This document shows positions 1 through 7,079 of a stretch of 42,590 nt of DNA, in pieces. This DNA is from Methylorubrum rhodesianum (GTDB taxonomy: Bacteria; Pseudomonadota; Alphaproteobacteria; Rhizobiales; Beijerinckiaceae). A program made the position numbers and the translations under genes. The stretch lies in NCBI RefSeq assembly GCF_014199985.1, contig NZ_JACHOS010000028.1, forward strand, positions 1-42,590. The letters run 5' to 3'. The notes below the pieces were generated by a model. It saw nothing but the letters and a program-made list of their open reading frames with translations. It was not told the DNA's origin and did not search any database. Numbering within the stretch: the first letter of the stretch is position 1; every line of letters starts with the position of its first letter.

Positions 1-132
1 CATGCGGCCCTCGTTGAGGGCGGCGATCTTGTCCGGATCCTTGTCGATGCAGACGACCTCGTGGCCGAAATCGGCCAGGCAGGCGCCCGAGACCAGCCCC
101 ACGTAACCGGAGCCTATCATCGCTATTTTCAT
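1..132 (-). CDS. UDP-glucose 6-dehydrogenase, N-terminal 44 residues (gene runs off the window)
   Basis: Reading leftwards from an ATG at 132, 44 codons are open to the window edge. The peptide starts MKIAMIGSGYVGLVSGACLA and continues with a second strand ending VVCIDKD. This is the Rossmann dinucleotide-binding start (GxGYVG, with an acidic residue closing the second beta strand) seen in UDP-glucose/GDP-mannose dehydrogenases. These enzymes oxidise UDP-glucose to UDP-glucuronate with NAD in the cytoplasm. The call fits an EPS locus that also holds a UDP-glucuronate 4-epimerase-like gene. The catalytic cysteine lies outside the window, so GDP-mannose dehydrogenase is not formally excluded, although the sequence resembles the UDP-glucose enzymes of rhizobia (RkpK/Ugd). 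Confidence 0.85.
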   Translation of the reverse strand, partial: MKIAMIGSGYVGLVSGACLADFGHEVVCIDKDPDKIAALNEGRM

Positions 133-257
133 CTATTGCGGCCTTCATACGCGAGGGTGAACTGTGCATTCCGATCGAGCAAATCGTATGCCACAAATCT
201 CGTTTTATCACTGTTGCATATATAGTATGCGGAACCACAAATTAATCTTATATATTG

Positions 258-267
258 TGATTTTTTG
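258..267. promoter_or_regulatory. AT-rich upstream element of the UDP-glucose dehydrogenase gene
   Basis: The 260 bases upstream of the dehydrogenase start are much more AT-rich than the rest of the window. They contain a TGATTTTTTG element here and an imperfect palindrome GCATA-TATAG-TATGC at 216-230. Similar GATTTTT elements recur before other EPS genes (2690, 2784, 6996, 24678). A regulatory role is inferred only. Confidence 0.3.
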
Positions 268-391
268 TAGGAGTGAAATGCAAAGATTGACGATTTCGCG
301 TGAGTCAAATGAAGAACTAAATCCGCGCCACAAAAGTGGTTTGCCATTTATGTATCCTTTAACTCAGGAGGGCGGACGAGATTGCAATTAA

Positions 392-822
392 GTCTGGTCC
401 TACGACTTCGCCGATGCCCGCATGCATAATGGGCGCAAGTTCCGGGCGCTCAACGTCATCGATGAGTTCAGTCGCGAGTGCTTAGTCATCAGGGTGGCTT
501 GCAAGCTCAAAGCAGCGGATGTGGCCGACATGCTATCCGATCCGTTCAACCGGTGCGGCACTTCAGCTCATGTTCGTTCAGACGACGGGCCGAAGTTCAT
601 CGCTAAGTCTGTCAAGAGCTGGATTGCCGGCGTGTGCTCTCGGTCCACTTGCATCACTCCGGGTTCGCCATGGGAGAACGGCTAAGTCGAGGGCTTCAAT
701 GCGCAGATCCGTGACGAACCTCTCAATGGGCAGATACTTACACGCGCAAGGAGGCGCAGATCAGGATCGAGAGTCGGAGACGCCACGACAACACGGTCAA
801 ACCGTACGGTGCGTCGCGTTAA
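392..822 (+). pseudogene. IS3-family transposase (orfB) remnant, catalytic domain
   Basis: From 392 the translation reads VWSYDFADARMHNGRKFRAL, then NVIDEFSREC, and further on RSDDGPKFIAK and PGSPWENG. This is the second and third part of the DDE integrase core of IS3-family (IS407/ISRj2-like) OrfB proteins. A TAA at 683-685 stands where the family has a tyrosine (ENGY). The same frame continues with VEGFNAQIRDEPLNG, and after a frame change with KEAQIRIESRRRH to a stop at 820-822. The N-terminal half and orfA are missing. It is a dead fragment of an insertion sequence. Confidence 0.85.
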
Positions 823-1460
823 CTAACGGCCGCCGGATCCAGAGATCTTCATGCCAGCCATGGCCAGCCAACCCCTTTGCGCTTCCCCCACACACTCCGT
901 CGACTGAACGAGCTGCGGTAGAGTGGCAGCCGATTTTGCATTAACTTTGCACCCGGACCACCACATCGGGACCGATCAGGCGCGCAAAACATCAGGCAAT
1001 TAATACAGATCCCACACATCATCGGCCGAGCTCCCGCCATCGAGTGGGGACTACAGGCGCCTCCGGTGATCGTCTGTATCGGCTGCCTAGATAGAAGGCC
1101 CGAGGCTTACGCGAAGCCGCCCTTGGGATCAGCCGGGGACCTAACATCTCAGCCGACAGCAAGATCCAGAACTTCAAGCTGATCACAATCGTTTTGGCGA
1201 CTCTGCGAAGCGCTCCAAGGTTTGTATCGTCAAGCTGTTTCATCAGCCCCTCCCACTGCTTCCGTAGGAACTACGCAAGTGTTGGACCAATCCCCTGGCC
1301 TGGCCGGCTGGCTTTAGACCGGGCTGATTGAGAGGTTTAGCCAGGACTGAAGGAGTCAGGGATGCGACGAGGTCACAAGACATCCTATTGATCCCTTCCG
1401 GATGGCGGATTGGCCTATTGCCGGTTCCACGAGCACCTAATTTGGGTGTGATGATGATAC
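823..1460. other. Non-coding stretch between two IS remnants
   Basis: About 640 bases with no recognisable gene. Short open frames exist on both strands, but none shows family motifs, a ribosome binding site or consistent codon use. It probably consists of eroded mobile-element DNA, since it lies between two IS3-type fragments. Confidence 0.5.
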
Positions 1461-2123
1461 CGGAGGTACAGGATACAGCGTCGCAAGCTCGGACGTGAGT
1501 TGAAGGTTGAGGTGGTTCGGCTGAAGAACGCGATGCGGGCTCGTCCGAGGCGACGGCGCGGGCTGCCGAAGGACGAGGGCGTGAGAGCCGCTGCCGCTGC
1601 CAACCGCTTGGCGCGGCAGTTCGCAGCCGACGGCCCGAAACGGAAGTGGATCGCCGACTTCACCTACATCTGGACGGCCGAACGCTGGCTCTACATCGCT
1701 GCGGTGATGGACGTGTTCTCGCGCTGCGTGGTCGGCTGGTCGATGCAGGCAAGCATGACGGCGCAACTTGTGGCGGACGCGCCCGTCATGGCGGTCTGAC
1801 GCAGGGGCAAGCCCGACGCGCTGCTGCATCACTCCGATCGGGGCAGCCAGTACACGAGCGAGCCGTTCCAGCGGCTGATGGCAGAACACGGCATCGTCTG
1901 CTCGATGAGCCGGTCGGGCAACGTCTGGGACAACGGGGCAATGGAGAGCTTCTTCTCATCGCTGAAGACCGAACGGCTGGCCTGGCGGACCTATCGCACG
2001 CGGGACGAGGCACGGGCCAATGTGCTCGATTACATCTAGCGCTTCTACAATGGGGCGCGGCGCCACTCGACGCTCGGCTGCTTCAGCCCCGTCGAGTTCG
2101 GGAGCCGAGACAAACTAGCTTAG
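1461..2123 (+). pseudogene. Second IS3-family transposase (orfB) remnant with two in-frame stops
   Basis: One frame from about 1464 to the stop at 2121-2123 gives a recognisable OrfB: RPRRRRGLPKDEG, KRKWIADFTYIWTAERWLYI (first catalytic Asp), DVFSRCVVGWSM, HHSDRGSQYTSEPFQRLM (second Asp), SGNVWDNGAMESFFSSLKTE (Glu) and RFYNGARRHSTLG. The frame is interrupted by TGA at 1797-1799, where relatives have Trp in AxWRRGKPDALL, and by TAG at 2037-2039, where relatives have Glu in DYIERFYN. Both are single-base nonsense changes. The N-terminal part is missing. The sequence GGTGTCCACCAAACCGGCAG just after the gene (from about 2126) looks like a right-hand terminal inverted repeat, but no left copy is visible. 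Confidence 0.88.
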
Positions 2124-2183
2124 GTCGGTGTCCACCAAACCGGCAGCAGGCCAGCCATCACAATTGAAAAGGAGCCGCGCTTA

Positions 2184-2471
2184 ATGGAAAAGGCACGACC
2201 CTCGGTTCATGACTTGCTCACCTCCCGCCAGCGACAGCCCCGGACTTCCGACATGTCCCAATTCAACGCAGATCGTCTCAGACGGGCCGCAACGTGGGCC
2301 GGACACTCCATTCTCTTCGTATTGAGCGGCATCGTCTTTGTCGTCGTGCTTCTACTGATTCCGTTAGCGAGCCTCGTCATCGAAATCGCGTCGCTCGTTC
2401 GCGGGCGCCCCGTCCCTCGTCGCGGCGCGTCCCGACCTGCCAAAACTTGGTTTCGAAATGCGTCGAAGTAG
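2184..2471 (+). CDS. Small single-span membrane protein of unknown function (95 aa)
   Basis: The ATG at 2184 is preceded by a good Shine-Dalgarno AAAGGAG at 2167-2173, which favours it over the internal ATG at 2253 (MSQFNADR). The protein has a polar N-terminal half, one strongly hydrophobic segment at about residues 41-69 (HSILFVLSGIVFVVVLLLIP...) and a basic tail rich in Arg, so a single inner-membrane span with a cytoplasmic basic tail is likely. I recognise no family. It lies alone between the IS3 remnant and the EPS priming gene. It could be a regulator or simply a cargo gene left by mobile-element activity. Confidence 0.55.
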   Translation: MEKARPSVHDLLTSRQRQPRTSDMSQFNADRLRRAATWAGHSILFVLSGIVFVVVLLLIPLASLVIEIASLVRGRPVPRRGASRPAKTWFRNASK

Positions 2472-3026
2472 CAACGCGGGACATCTGCTCGCTTCGCCTT
2501 CCCGTCTCCGCCACAGTGCTTGCCGCCATGTCTTAGCCTCTCCGCAGTGAACCCAGAGGGGAGAGCCTGAGAGGTCAATCACCTGCTGCTCGGATGGCGG
2601 GCGAGCCGTAGTTGAATAAGGTCAAGCCTGCTCCGAATCGGTGTGATTTGCTTGGCTGTGTAGAATTCAGCGGCAACAAAACCCTTTCTGGCGATTTTTG
2701 TGCGCCGCACGAGCAGCTTGCTCTGAATGGCGGCTGCGCTGTATCAAAACTGTCCAAACCGAAGGCAATTCAGGGTAACGAACGGCGATTTTTGAGCTAA
2801 TCGGCCAATCGCGTCTCATTTGAATCGAAATTTAGGCAGCAGTCTATCGCCTCTGAGTCTGCCTACATAACAAGCAAGCGGTGCCACGCTCGTGGCCACT
2901 ACCGCACTGATTGATCAAATTGTAGTCCTCGCTTCGAATTAACTTAACGAAACGTTGACTTGATGTCTTGGAGTCGAGAGGCTGCTGCGATAGTGCGGTG
3001 CACGCTACTTGTCTGGGGCACGCGTT
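2472..3026. other. Long AT-richer leader before the priming transferase gene
   Basis: About 550 bases with no convincing gene. A 62-codon open frame from a TTG at 2612 has no ribosome binding site or known motif. The stretch is clearly more AT-rich than the coding regions and contains GGCGATTTTTG twice (2690 and 2784), each near an AATTCAG. It probably holds the promoter and regulatory sites of the sugar transferase gene that follows. Confidence 0.4.
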
Positions 3027-3695
3027 ATGGATTTCGCACGCCAGCGTACAGTCGAAGCTAATCCGTCGGCTCAGGGAGCCCAGCCCTTAGTTCCTATCGC
3101 AGATGCAGGACTTAAAGCCGCGGTCGATATTGTCCTGGCCGCTCTTGGCTTGGTCGCGCTGGCGCCCCTGTTCATCATCATCGCGACCGCCATTCGGATC
3201 GATTCGCCGGGAAGCGTCCTCTTCCGTCAGAAGCGCACTGGTTTGAACAATGAGCCGTTCTGGATCTACAAGTTCCGCACGATGCGCCCGCACGAGAGCG
3301 CCAACGGAATCGTCGCTCAGGCGACGCGGGATGATACCCGTATCACGCGCGTCGGTCGCTTCCTGAGACGAACGAGCCTCGACGAGCTGCCGCAATTACT
3401 TAACGTCGTGCGGGGCGAGATGTCCCTGGTCGGCCCGCGGCCGCACGCCCTTGAGCACGACCGGCTCTATTCTCGCGAGATCCCGAATTATGTCTACCGC
3501 TTCGGTGTCCGTCCCGGCCTCACAGGGCTCGCGCAGATCAGCGGGTCCCGCGGCGAGACGCCGACTGTTGCCGACATGGAGCGGCGCATCAGCCTGGATT
3601 TGCAGTATATTCAAAGTAGAACCCTCGCTATGGATCTTAAGATTATGGCCATGACTATATATCTCGAAATCATGAGGAGATCGAGCGCATATTGA
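3027..3695 (+). CDS. Undecaprenyl-phosphate sugar phosphotransferase (EPS priming enzyme, ExoY/WcaJ C-terminal type)
   Basis: A 222-residue protein of the bacterial sugar transferase (polyprenyl-phosphate hexose-1-phosphate transferase) family. It moves a sugar phosphate from a UDP-sugar to undecaprenyl phosphate at the inner membrane, the first step of EPS repeat-unit assembly. Visible signatures in order: one membrane segment after KAAVDIVLAALGL (about 30-60), FRQKRTG, the KFRTM motif, RTSLDELPQLLNV, SLVGPRPHA and VRPGLTGLAQISG, then DLQYIQ near the end. There is no N-terminal multi-span domain, so it resembles short ExoY-type enzymes. The start is uncertain: ATG 3027 is used, but an in-frame TTG at 3009 would add six residues, and neither has a strong ribosome binding site. 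The last codons are AT-rich. Confidence 0.92.
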   Translation: MDFARQRTVEANPSAQGAQPLVPIADAGLKAAVDIVLAALGLVALAPLFIIIATAIRIDSPGSVLFRQKRTGLNNEPFWIYKFRTMRPHESANGIVAQATRDDTRITRVGRFLRRTSLDELPQLLNVVRGEMSLVGPRPHALEHDRLYSREIPNYVYRFGVRPGLTGLAQISGSRGETPTVADMERRISLDLQYIQSRTLAMDLKIMAMTIYLEIMRRSSAY

Positions 3696-3798
3696 GTCTC
3701 CTTCAATAAGCAAAAATCACGAATGATCGGGCGCGCAGTCTTGGCCAGTGGGGCAAAGACACCTGCACTCCTGCTTCCTAGTCCCGTGAGGCTCTCCG

Positions 3799-4992
3799 AT
3801 GTCGTCATTTGCGATCAACGCTCGGCTCCTGCAGGCCTTTCGCCGTCCGGATGCCAAGGTGCCGATACGGGTCGGCGTGACCGGTCTTCGCGGCATCCCG
3901 AACGTCATGGGAGGCATTGAGACTCATTGCGAGCAGCTTCTACCCCGGATCAAAAATCTCCGCCCAAGCTACGACGTAGTCGTGATGGGACGCAGCCCGT
4001 ATCTAGAGAGCGATTCGACTTACCGCGGCGTGAGCGTCAAGCGCCTGTTCACAATCCGCAACAAGTATCTGGAGGCAATCGTCCATACGTTTGTCTCTAT
4101 CCTCTACGCCCGCCTCCTGCTCGGATGCCACGTGATCCACATCCACGGCATTGGACCGTCCCTGCTCACCCCGCTTGCCGTCGTGGCCGGCTTGAGAGTT
4201 ATCGTAACCCACCACGGTGAGGACTATAACCGAGACAAGTGGAACCGCCTCGCGCGGGCGGTCCTGCGATGTGGCGAACTCCTGAGCGTGCGCTACGCGC
4301 AGGCCGTCCTGGTCGTCTCCAACGATGTTGCCGGCCGGCTGAAGGCGAGGCATGCTGCGCATCGCGGCAAGATCCACCACGTTCCCAATGGAGCGCCGCG
4401 TTGCAATGCCTCGACCGATCGGACGGCACATCGCGAGACATTGAGCCGGTTCGGGCTCGCAGAGCGGGACTACGTCTTCGCGGTCGGTCGCCTCGTGCCG
4501 GAAAAGAACTTCGGTATGTTGGTCGAGGCCTTCAAGCGGGCGAATCTCGATTGCGATCTCGTCGTCGCCGGTGCCGCCGATCACGGCGATCGCTATTCGG
4601 CTGAACTGCTCAGGAAGGCCGATCAGCGCGTTCGCTTCATCGGCTTCCAGTCGCAGGAAACTCTTGCAGTGCTGTATCGCGGTGCCGGGCTGTTCGTGCT
4701 GCCCTCATCGCATGAAGGCATGCCCATCGCTGCCTTGGAGGCGGCATCCGCCGGCTGTCCCATCCTGCTGAGCGACATCAAGCCGAATGTTGAGCTCGGC
4801 CTCGACGGGCGCAACTACTTTCCCGTCGGCGATATTCCTGCCCTCGCTCGGCGACTTAAGCAGCCTTTCGAAACTTACGCGATCGACTGGGAGATGATCA
4901 GCGCGCGATTCGACTGGGACCGGATCGCGGAGCGGACGATCGAGGTCTACGATCGGGTTTCGCAAGGGGATCGGAGCCCGGTGTTGTCCTGA
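3799..4992 (+). CDS. Glycosyltransferase family 4 (GT-B fold)
   Basis: 397 residues, typical for GT4 enzymes. The N-terminal acceptor domain begins VGVTGLRGIPNVMGGIETHC and contains HIHGIGPSLLTPL and VTHHGEDYNRDKW. The C-terminal nucleotide-sugar domain has VGRLVPEKNF (about 233), RFIGF and the acidic EHEGMPIAALE-type signature, seen as SSHEGMPIAALEAASAGCP (about 304-322). It should add a sugar to the lipid-linked EPS repeat unit on the cytoplasmic face of the membrane. It follows the priming transferase by 103 bases on the same strand and probably shares its transcript. IS5 remnant sequence starts immediately behind its stop codon, so its original C-terminus and downstream partners may have been altered. 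Donor and acceptor cannot be told from sequence. Confidence 0.9.
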   Translation: MSSFAINARLLQAFRRPDAKVPIRVGVTGLRGIPNVMGGIETHCEQLLPRIKNLRPSYDVVVMGRSPYLESDSTYRGVSVKRLFTIRNKYLEAIVHTFVSILYARLLLGCHVIHIHGIGPSLLTPLAVVAGLRVIVTHHGEDYNRDKWNRLARAVLRCGELLSVRYAQAVLVVSNDVAGRLKARHAAHRGKIHHVPNGAPRCNASTDRTAHRETLSRFGLAERDYVFAVGRLVPEKNFGMLVEAFKRANLDCDLVVAGAADHGDRYSAELLRKADQRVRFIGFQSQETLAVLYRGAGLFVLPSSHEGMPIAALEAASAGCPILLSDIKPNVELGLDGRNYFPVGDIPALARRLKQPFETYAIDWEMISARFDWDRIAERTIEVYDRVSQGDRSPVLS

Positions 4993-4998
4993 ATCTGC

Positions 4999-5477
4999 GA
5001 AAAAGGGGCGCTGCGACGGGCTCGAACCCAACGGGCCGGGGTAAGCCGAGTACAAAGCGCCACCTCGTCGCGGACGCCAACGGCACGCCGCTCAGCTTGA
5101 CCCTTACGGGAGCCAACTGCCACGACAGCCACATGCTGGCGGGCACCCTCGACGCAGTGCCGGGCGTGCGCACCGGCCGGCGCGGTCGCCCGCGGCGCAG
5201 GCCGGTCAAGCTGCACGCCGACAAGGGCTAGGATCATCGCCGCTGCCGACGCGAGTGCTGAGCCCGCAGCATCATGCCCCGGATCGCGCGCCCTGGCATC
5301 GAGAGCAGTGAGCACCTGGGACGCTACCGCTGGATCGTGGAGCGGACGTTGGCGTGGCTCGCTCGCTTCCGCCGTCACGCCATCCGCTACGAGCGCCGCG
5401 CCGACCTCCACCTCGCCTTCACGACCCTTGCCTGCGTCCTTATCTGCCGAGCACAGGCCAAGCGGCTTTGTCCCTAA
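4999..5477 (+). pseudogene. IS5-family transposase remnant with two in-frame stops
   Basis: A single frame gives GAATGSNPTGRGKPSTKRHL, then VADANGTPLSLTLTGANCHD and KLHADKG. It meets TAG at 5229-5231 (relatives have Tyr in KGYD) and TGA at 5259-5261, then continues as RPGIESSEHLGRYRWIVERT and LAWLARFRRHAIRYERRADL to a stop at 5475-5477. This is the C-terminal part of an IS5-family (IS427/IS1031-like) DDE transposase; the RWIVERT...WL stretch is its catalytic Glu region. The N-terminal part is missing, and the fragment abuts the upstream glycosyltransferase gene. Confidence 0.85.
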
Positions 5478-5496
5478 CTCTTAGCGGATCGCAGCG

Positions 5497-5910
5497 GACT
5501 TTCTTCGCAATCTGGTCGCAGCCGTGCCCTACACGGTCCACACGGTGCTGACCCACAACGGTATCCAGTTCGCCGGCAACAGACCGGTGAACGAGGAGGC
5601 CGAAGTCGCTGCTGCTGCCTACTGGGCCGAGCGCGACGAGCTACGCATCTACCGCTGGCATGCGTTCATCTGGGTCTGCGAGCAGCCCATGATCTAGCAT
5701 CGACTGACCAAGCCGCGCTGCCCGTGGACGAACGGTCAGGCCGAAGGGATGAACCGTACAATCAAGGACGCGACCGTCAGGCGCAACCACTACGACAGCC
5801 ACGCCCAGCTGCACGCGCATTTGGCGGACTTTCTCGCCGCTTACAACTTCGATCGGCGGCTCAAGACATTACGGGGCCTCACCCCCTACGAAGCCATCTG
5901 CAAGGCATAG
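5497..5910 (+). pseudogene. IS481-family transposase remnant with an in-frame stop
   Basis: The frame reads DFLRNLVAAVPYTVHTVLTH, then NGIQFAGN. After a divergent middle it reads HRLTKPRCPWTNGQAEGMNR, TIKDATVRRNHYDSH, AHLADFLAAYNFDRRLKTL and GLTPYEAICKA, ending at 5908-5910. This is the C-terminal half of an IS481-family DDE transposase. A TAG at 5695-5697 replaces the Glu of the family's GIEHRLTKP motif. The segment between NGIQF and HRLTKP does not match the family well and may have been rearranged. It is the fourth dead transposase in the first 6 kb. Confidence 0.82.
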
Positions 5911-6008
5911 ATCGCTGAACCAGATTGGTTCGCGGCCAACCCGCTCCACCAAAGGCCGGGACCAACCATCTATGCCTCACCCACAGAATATCGCGCCCGA
6001 GTCCGACA

Positions 6009-6722
6009 TCATTTCGGCTCGCCCGTTAGCCAGACGATCTCCGGCGGCGGCCCGCTCGCCAGCAGGATGCGCGATACGCCGCTGACCTCGCACTTCCCGA
6101 TCACGATCTTTGGGGCGATCGCGTCCTTCTTCGTCTCGACGAAGAGGAGTATGCCCGGTCCCGTCGCCACCAGGGCGTCGATCGTGATCACCTGCTGCTG
6201 CCTATGCTCGACGGCCGGGCAGATATGCAGATGCAGAGGATGCCCTTTCGCGCTTACGTCGAGGACGGGATCGCTGCTGCGCATCGATTTCGCGTGTCCG
6301 GACGACCAGAAGCGAAAGTTGTGCGCGTTCCCCCCAGCGCTGCAACGGTCGAGCGTCCAGTCCGGCCCCTTCAGATCGAAGCCCGCATCACCGTTGTCAT
6401 TCGACTGGCAATTGATGAAGGTGAGGCGGGCGTTGGGCAATTCCGACGCGAATCCGTCTCCGTTGCGGTAGCGGCCGGGAATCGGCCGCATCTTGAAGTT
6501 CGACATCACCGCGTCGCGCACCGTCCAGTCGGTTCCGCCTCCCTGGAACTTGATCCCAGTCGGAAGGCTTGGTCGAACGTTGTCGCCGAGACCGCGCGCG
6601 GACACCTTCTCGATCACCCCCGAGCCGCCGATCACGCGGATGAACTCGCGGTCGCAGTTGAAGGCATGCTTCTCCCTCAGCTGCGTGTTCGGCTCGGACA
6701 GGAGGTAGAGCATCGGCCGCAT
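6009..6722 (-). CDS. Stand-alone right-handed parallel beta-helix protein (237 aa), related to the RTX proteins nearby
   Basis: Start ATG at 6722, chosen because GAGAAGGT lies 6-13 bases upstream; an in-frame TTG at 6740 is less likely and no ATG exists further up. From about residue 25 the protein has short repeated strands typical of parallel beta-helices (FIRVIGGSGVIEKV, DWTVRDAVMSNF, RLTFINCQSNDNGDAGFDLK, WTLDRCSAGGNAHNFRFW). It shares the YRNGDGFxxE...GFDLK...NFRFW pattern with the N-terminal domains of the two RTX proteins at 7080 and 16236. It has no signal peptide and no RTX tail, and it lacks the usual N-terminal coils, so it may be a truncated paralogue. It is divergent from the RTX gene at 7080. 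A role in binding or modifying the polymer is inferred. Confidence 0.7.
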   Translation of the reverse strand: MRPMLYLLSEPNTQLREKHAFNCDREFIRVIGGSGVIEKVSARGLGDNVRPSLPTGIKFQGGGTDWTVRDAVMSNFKMRPIPGRYRNGDGFASELPNARLTFINCQSNDNGDAGFDLKGPDWTLDRCSAGGNAHNFRFWSSGHAKSMRSSDPVLDVSAKGHPLHLHICPAVEHRQQQVITIDALVATGPGILLFVETKKDAIAPKIVIGKCEVSGVSRILLASGPPPEIVWLTGEPK

Positions 6723-7079
6723 CGGTTGACCTTCTCGCAATCCAGCGGACGCCGACGCGCCCGACGTCGGCGGCGGCGCCCGCCGGGGCCGGGTGCAGCT
6801 CCGCCTCGCGGCGCGACCGGAAGCATATCAAGCAACCGCTGGGCCAGACCGCCTATCTAAGCATAGCGGCGCACATGCAAAGTGCAGTCAAGCCCTTGCT
6901 TGCCTAGATTTCCACCTCTTCGCCAGCCGCCGCCGCACGCCAGCGATTTACGAGTGATGAATTTGCATGAATTTTCACCAAAATTAGGACTCGATCGATT
7001 TTTACTGGTCTCGAGTCGGGAGCAATTAATCCGGAGGTATTAGCACTGACCCGAACGAAAAATCTTGTCGGTGAGTACT
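6723..7079. other. Divergent intergenic region between two beta-helix genes
   Basis: 357 bases separating the stand-alone beta-helix gene (minus) from the RTX beta-helix gene (plus). The half next to 6722 is GC-rich. The half from about 6940 is AT-rich and carries the GAATTTGCATGAATTTT element (6959) and a CGATTTTTAC element (6996). Promoters for both directions are expected here. No small gene is apparent. Confidence 0.45.
6959..6975. promoter_or_regulatory. Candidate shared operator, copy 1 (upstream of the 766-aa RTX gene)
   Basis: GAATTTGCATGAATTTT lies 105 bases before the ATG at 7080. A closely similar element, GAATTGCATCAAATTTT, lies about 220 bases before the start of the giant paralogue (16001-16017). 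Both sit in AT-rich islands inside GC-rich divergent intergenic regions. The similarity is visible; its role as operator or promoter is inferred. Confidence 0.4.

Noticed and set aside
2612..2800. 62-codon plus-strand frame in the leader of the sugar transferase gene
   Set aside because: TTG start, no ribosome binding site, no recognisable motif. The stretch looks like regulatory, AT-rich DNA.
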